This document shows, in pieces, positions 6,786 to 8,063 of a stretch of 8,063 nucleotides of DNA (position 1 is the stretch's first letter; every line of letters begins with the position of its first letter). The DNA lies in assembly GCA_025353235.1 (NCBI GenBank), contig JANXQZ010001113.1:1-8063 (forward strand), written 5' to 3'. The notes below the pieces were generated by a model. It was given only the letters and a program-made list of their open reading frames with translations, did not search any database and was not told the origin of the DNA. Source of the DNA: Bryobacterales bacterium. GTDB lineage: Bacteria > Acidobacteriota > Terriglobia > Bryobacterales > Bryobacteraceae. A program made the translations under genes and the position numbers.

Positions 6786-7507
6786 CGCATATTCATCAAG
6801 ATGAGCTTGTCCTGCATTACTACGGCGAAAACGCCGCTTCGTCCGACTCCGTCGAGCGACACCTCGCCGAGTGTCCAGACTGCCGGGCTAGCTACAACGC
6901 CTTGCGGCTGATCTTAAACAGCGTGGATGCGGCTCCGGTCCCGGAGCGTTCGCCGGATTATGGCGCTCAGGTTTGGCAGCGGCTGGCGCCGAAGATCGGC
7001 CGCCGTCGTCCATGGGCAAAATTTATGCAACCTCGCTGGTGGGCGCTTGCACCTGCGGCCGCCGCGCTGATGCTCGCCGCGTTCCTGGCAGGCCGTTTCA
7101 CCCAGCCAGTTTCGAAGTCGAGCTTGGCGAACAATCAAGTGCGCGAGCGAATCTTGCTGGTTGCGGTGGGCGATCACTTGGACCGGTCTCAGATGGTGCT
7201 CGCGGAATTGAGCAACGCGCCGGATGGCAAGGGCAAGGTGGATATTTCAGGCGAGCGCCAACTTGCCGAGGAGCTCCTCGACAACAATCGCCTGTATCGC
7301 CAGACGGCCGGCAGTACCGGCGATACCGCAGTGGCCAGCGTTCTCGACGATCTTGAGCGGGTGCTGCTGGAAGTCGCTCATAGTCCGTCGGAGGTTTCGA
7401 AGGAGCAATTCGATCGATTGCGCCAGCAGATAGAAGAACGTGGACTGTTGTTCAAGGTTCGCGTGGTGGGTTCGCAAGTGCGTCAGCGCGAGAATGCCAA
7501 ATTATGA
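6782..7507 (+). CDS. zinc-finger membrane anti-sigma factor
   Basis: A 241-residue protein that probably binds and inhibits the sigma factor encoded just before it, holding it at the inner membrane. The N-terminal zinc-binding anti-sigma motif is H27-x3-C31-x2-C34 in ERHLAECPDCRA, with an upstream histidine (H5 or H12) as possible fourth ligand. A single membrane segment follows at about 86-104 (WWALAPAAAALMLAAFLAG), flanked by basic residues (KIGRRRPWAK) on the predicted cytoplasmic side. The remaining 135 or so residues would face the periplasm and are helix-rich (SGERQLAEELLDNNRLYRQ); this part could be the signal-sensing or proteolysis-controlled domain, but I recognise no named domain there. 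The 4-bp overlap with the sigma gene implies coupled translation, as is usual for such pairs. Confidence 0.88.
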   Translation: MTHIHQDELVLHYYGENAASSDSVERHLAECPDCRASYNALRLILNSVDAAPVPERSPDYGAQVWQRLAPKIGRRRPWAKFMQPRWWALAPAAAALMLAAFLAGRFTQPVSKSSLANNQVRERILLVAVGDHLDRSQMVLAELSNAPDGKGKVDISGERQLAEELLDNNRLYRQTAGSTGDTAVASVLDDLERVLLEVAHSPSEVSKEQFDRLRQQIEERGLLFKVRVVGSQVRQRENAKL

Positions 7508-7510
7508 GGA
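7506..7510 (+). promoter_or_regulatory. ribosome-binding site that decides the start of the TPR gene
   Basis: GAGGA lies 11 bases before the ATG at 7522 and immediately after the alternative ATG at 7504. The 7504 start overlaps the anti-sigma stop as ATGA but has no comparable site upstream, so 7522 is favoured. Confidence 0.45.
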
Positions 7511-7521
7511 CTAATAAACAA

Positions 7522-8063
7522 ATGAAAATTACATTGAATATCGCGATAATCGCGGCTGTGCTGTTGAGCACAACGGCTTTGGCATTCTCGCAGGAGCCGC
7601 CGGTGCCTCCAGTGCTCGCGTTCCAGGAGCAACCCAGAGCACCCGTCCCGCCGGTGCCCCCGGACACTCACAGGAACCGCGGGCATGATTATTATCGATC
7701 CGGCCAATCCGCCCTCGACCATCGCCAATACGCCAGCGCTATCGACGCCTTCAACCGCGTGATCGAGGCCAAGGGCGATCATGCCGATGGCGCTTTATAC
7801 TGGAGAGCTTACTCCGAAAATAAACTCGGAAAACGGTCTGAGGCGCTCGCCACCCTTGCCTCGCTAAGGCAGACTTATGCGAAGAGCCGTTGGCTGGAGG
7901 ATGCGCAAGCTCTCGAAGTGGAAGTGCGGCAGGCAAACGGCACTTCGGTGTCCCCCGAAAATACCAGCGATGAAGAGATGAAGCTTCTGGTATTGAACGG
8001 CCTGATTAGTTCGGATCCCGAGCGGACCATTCCGAGTCTGGAGAAGCTGTTAAAAAGCAACAA
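7522..8063 (+). CDS. exported TPR/HEAT-like repeat protein, 3'-truncated by window edge
   Basis: The frame stays open to the window edge, giving 180 codons of a longer gene. Residues 1-23 (MKITLNIAIIAAVLLSTTALAFS) form a clear Sec signal peptide, with probable cleavage near AFS-QEP, so the mature protein should be periplasmic or envelope-attached. A proline-rich linker with two PPVPP units follows (26-47). TPR-like helix pairs are at about 56-135: DYYRSGQSALDHRQYASAIDAF, then ALYWRAYSENKLGKRSEALATL. The last visible part (EEMKLLVLNGLISSDPERTIPSLEKLL) resembles the start of a HEAT-like repeat array. An ATG at 7504 would add six residues (MRTNKQ) in the same frame. Its place after sigma and anti-sigma genes suggests co-regulation, perhaps as an envelope stress effector or scaffold; that role is inference. 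Confidence 0.75.
   Translation, partial: MKITLNIAIIAAVLLSTTALAFSQEPPVPPVLAFQEQPRAPVPPVPPDTHRNRGHDYYRSGQSALDHRQYASAIDAFNRVIEAKGDHADGALYWRAYSENKLGKRSEALATLASLRQTYAKSRWLEDAQALEVEVRQANGTSVSPENTSDEEMKLLVLNGLISSDPERTIPSLEKLLKSN

Noticed and set aside
7597..7659. Repeated ccgccggtgcc units in the TPR gene
   Set aside because: Only two short copies encoding a Pro/Val linker; ordinary low-complexity coding sequence and not a separate repeat element.

Overview
The window looks like a bacterial chromosome segment of moderately high GC content. I lean towards Acidobacteriota, because a leucine operon in dense ATGA-overlap style sits next to an ECF sigma / zinc-finger anti-sigma / TPR protein module. That assignment rests on gene style and remembered protein resemblance, not on a search. 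All flanking genes are on the plus strand, and only the central gene is reversed.

Layout. Positions 1-2824 hold the last three steps of the leucine pathway other than transamination: leuB (5' end outside the window), leuC and leuD, with a 3 bp gap and then a 4 bp overlap. A VOC (glyoxalase-fold) protein with an apparent signal peptide follows, overlapping the end of leuD by 41 bp (2784-3566). From 6207 to the right edge there is an ECF sigma factor, its membrane anti-sigma factor and a secreted or envelope TPR-type protein (cut by the window), joined by ATGA overlaps or very short gaps.

The unusual part lies between these blocks. The -10 region and first 19 codons of the sigma gene occur twice: 3621-3693 (a dead-end copy) and 6190-6262 (the intact gene). 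The copies match at 72 of 73 positions and are 2569 bp apart. Between them lies one large minus-strand gene encoding a Schlafen-type AlbA_2 / GHKL-like ATPase protein with a helical C-terminal extension. The simplest reading is an integrated element, or island remnant, that entered the 5' end of the sigma gene and carries a replacement copy of the promoter and start codons, so the gene stays intact. The replacement promoter has an ECF-like AACC-N16-GTC arrangement, whereas the stranded upstream copy has only a 14-nt spacer. Excision would therefore swap the sigma gene's promoter. No integrase or transposase is visible inside the element, so it would need help in trans, or the structure arose by another kind of recombination.

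The anti-sigma gene is co-transcribed with the sigma gene, and the promoter looks autoregulatory. The cargo protein belongs to a family often discussed in phage defence or regulation, but nothing here proves that role.
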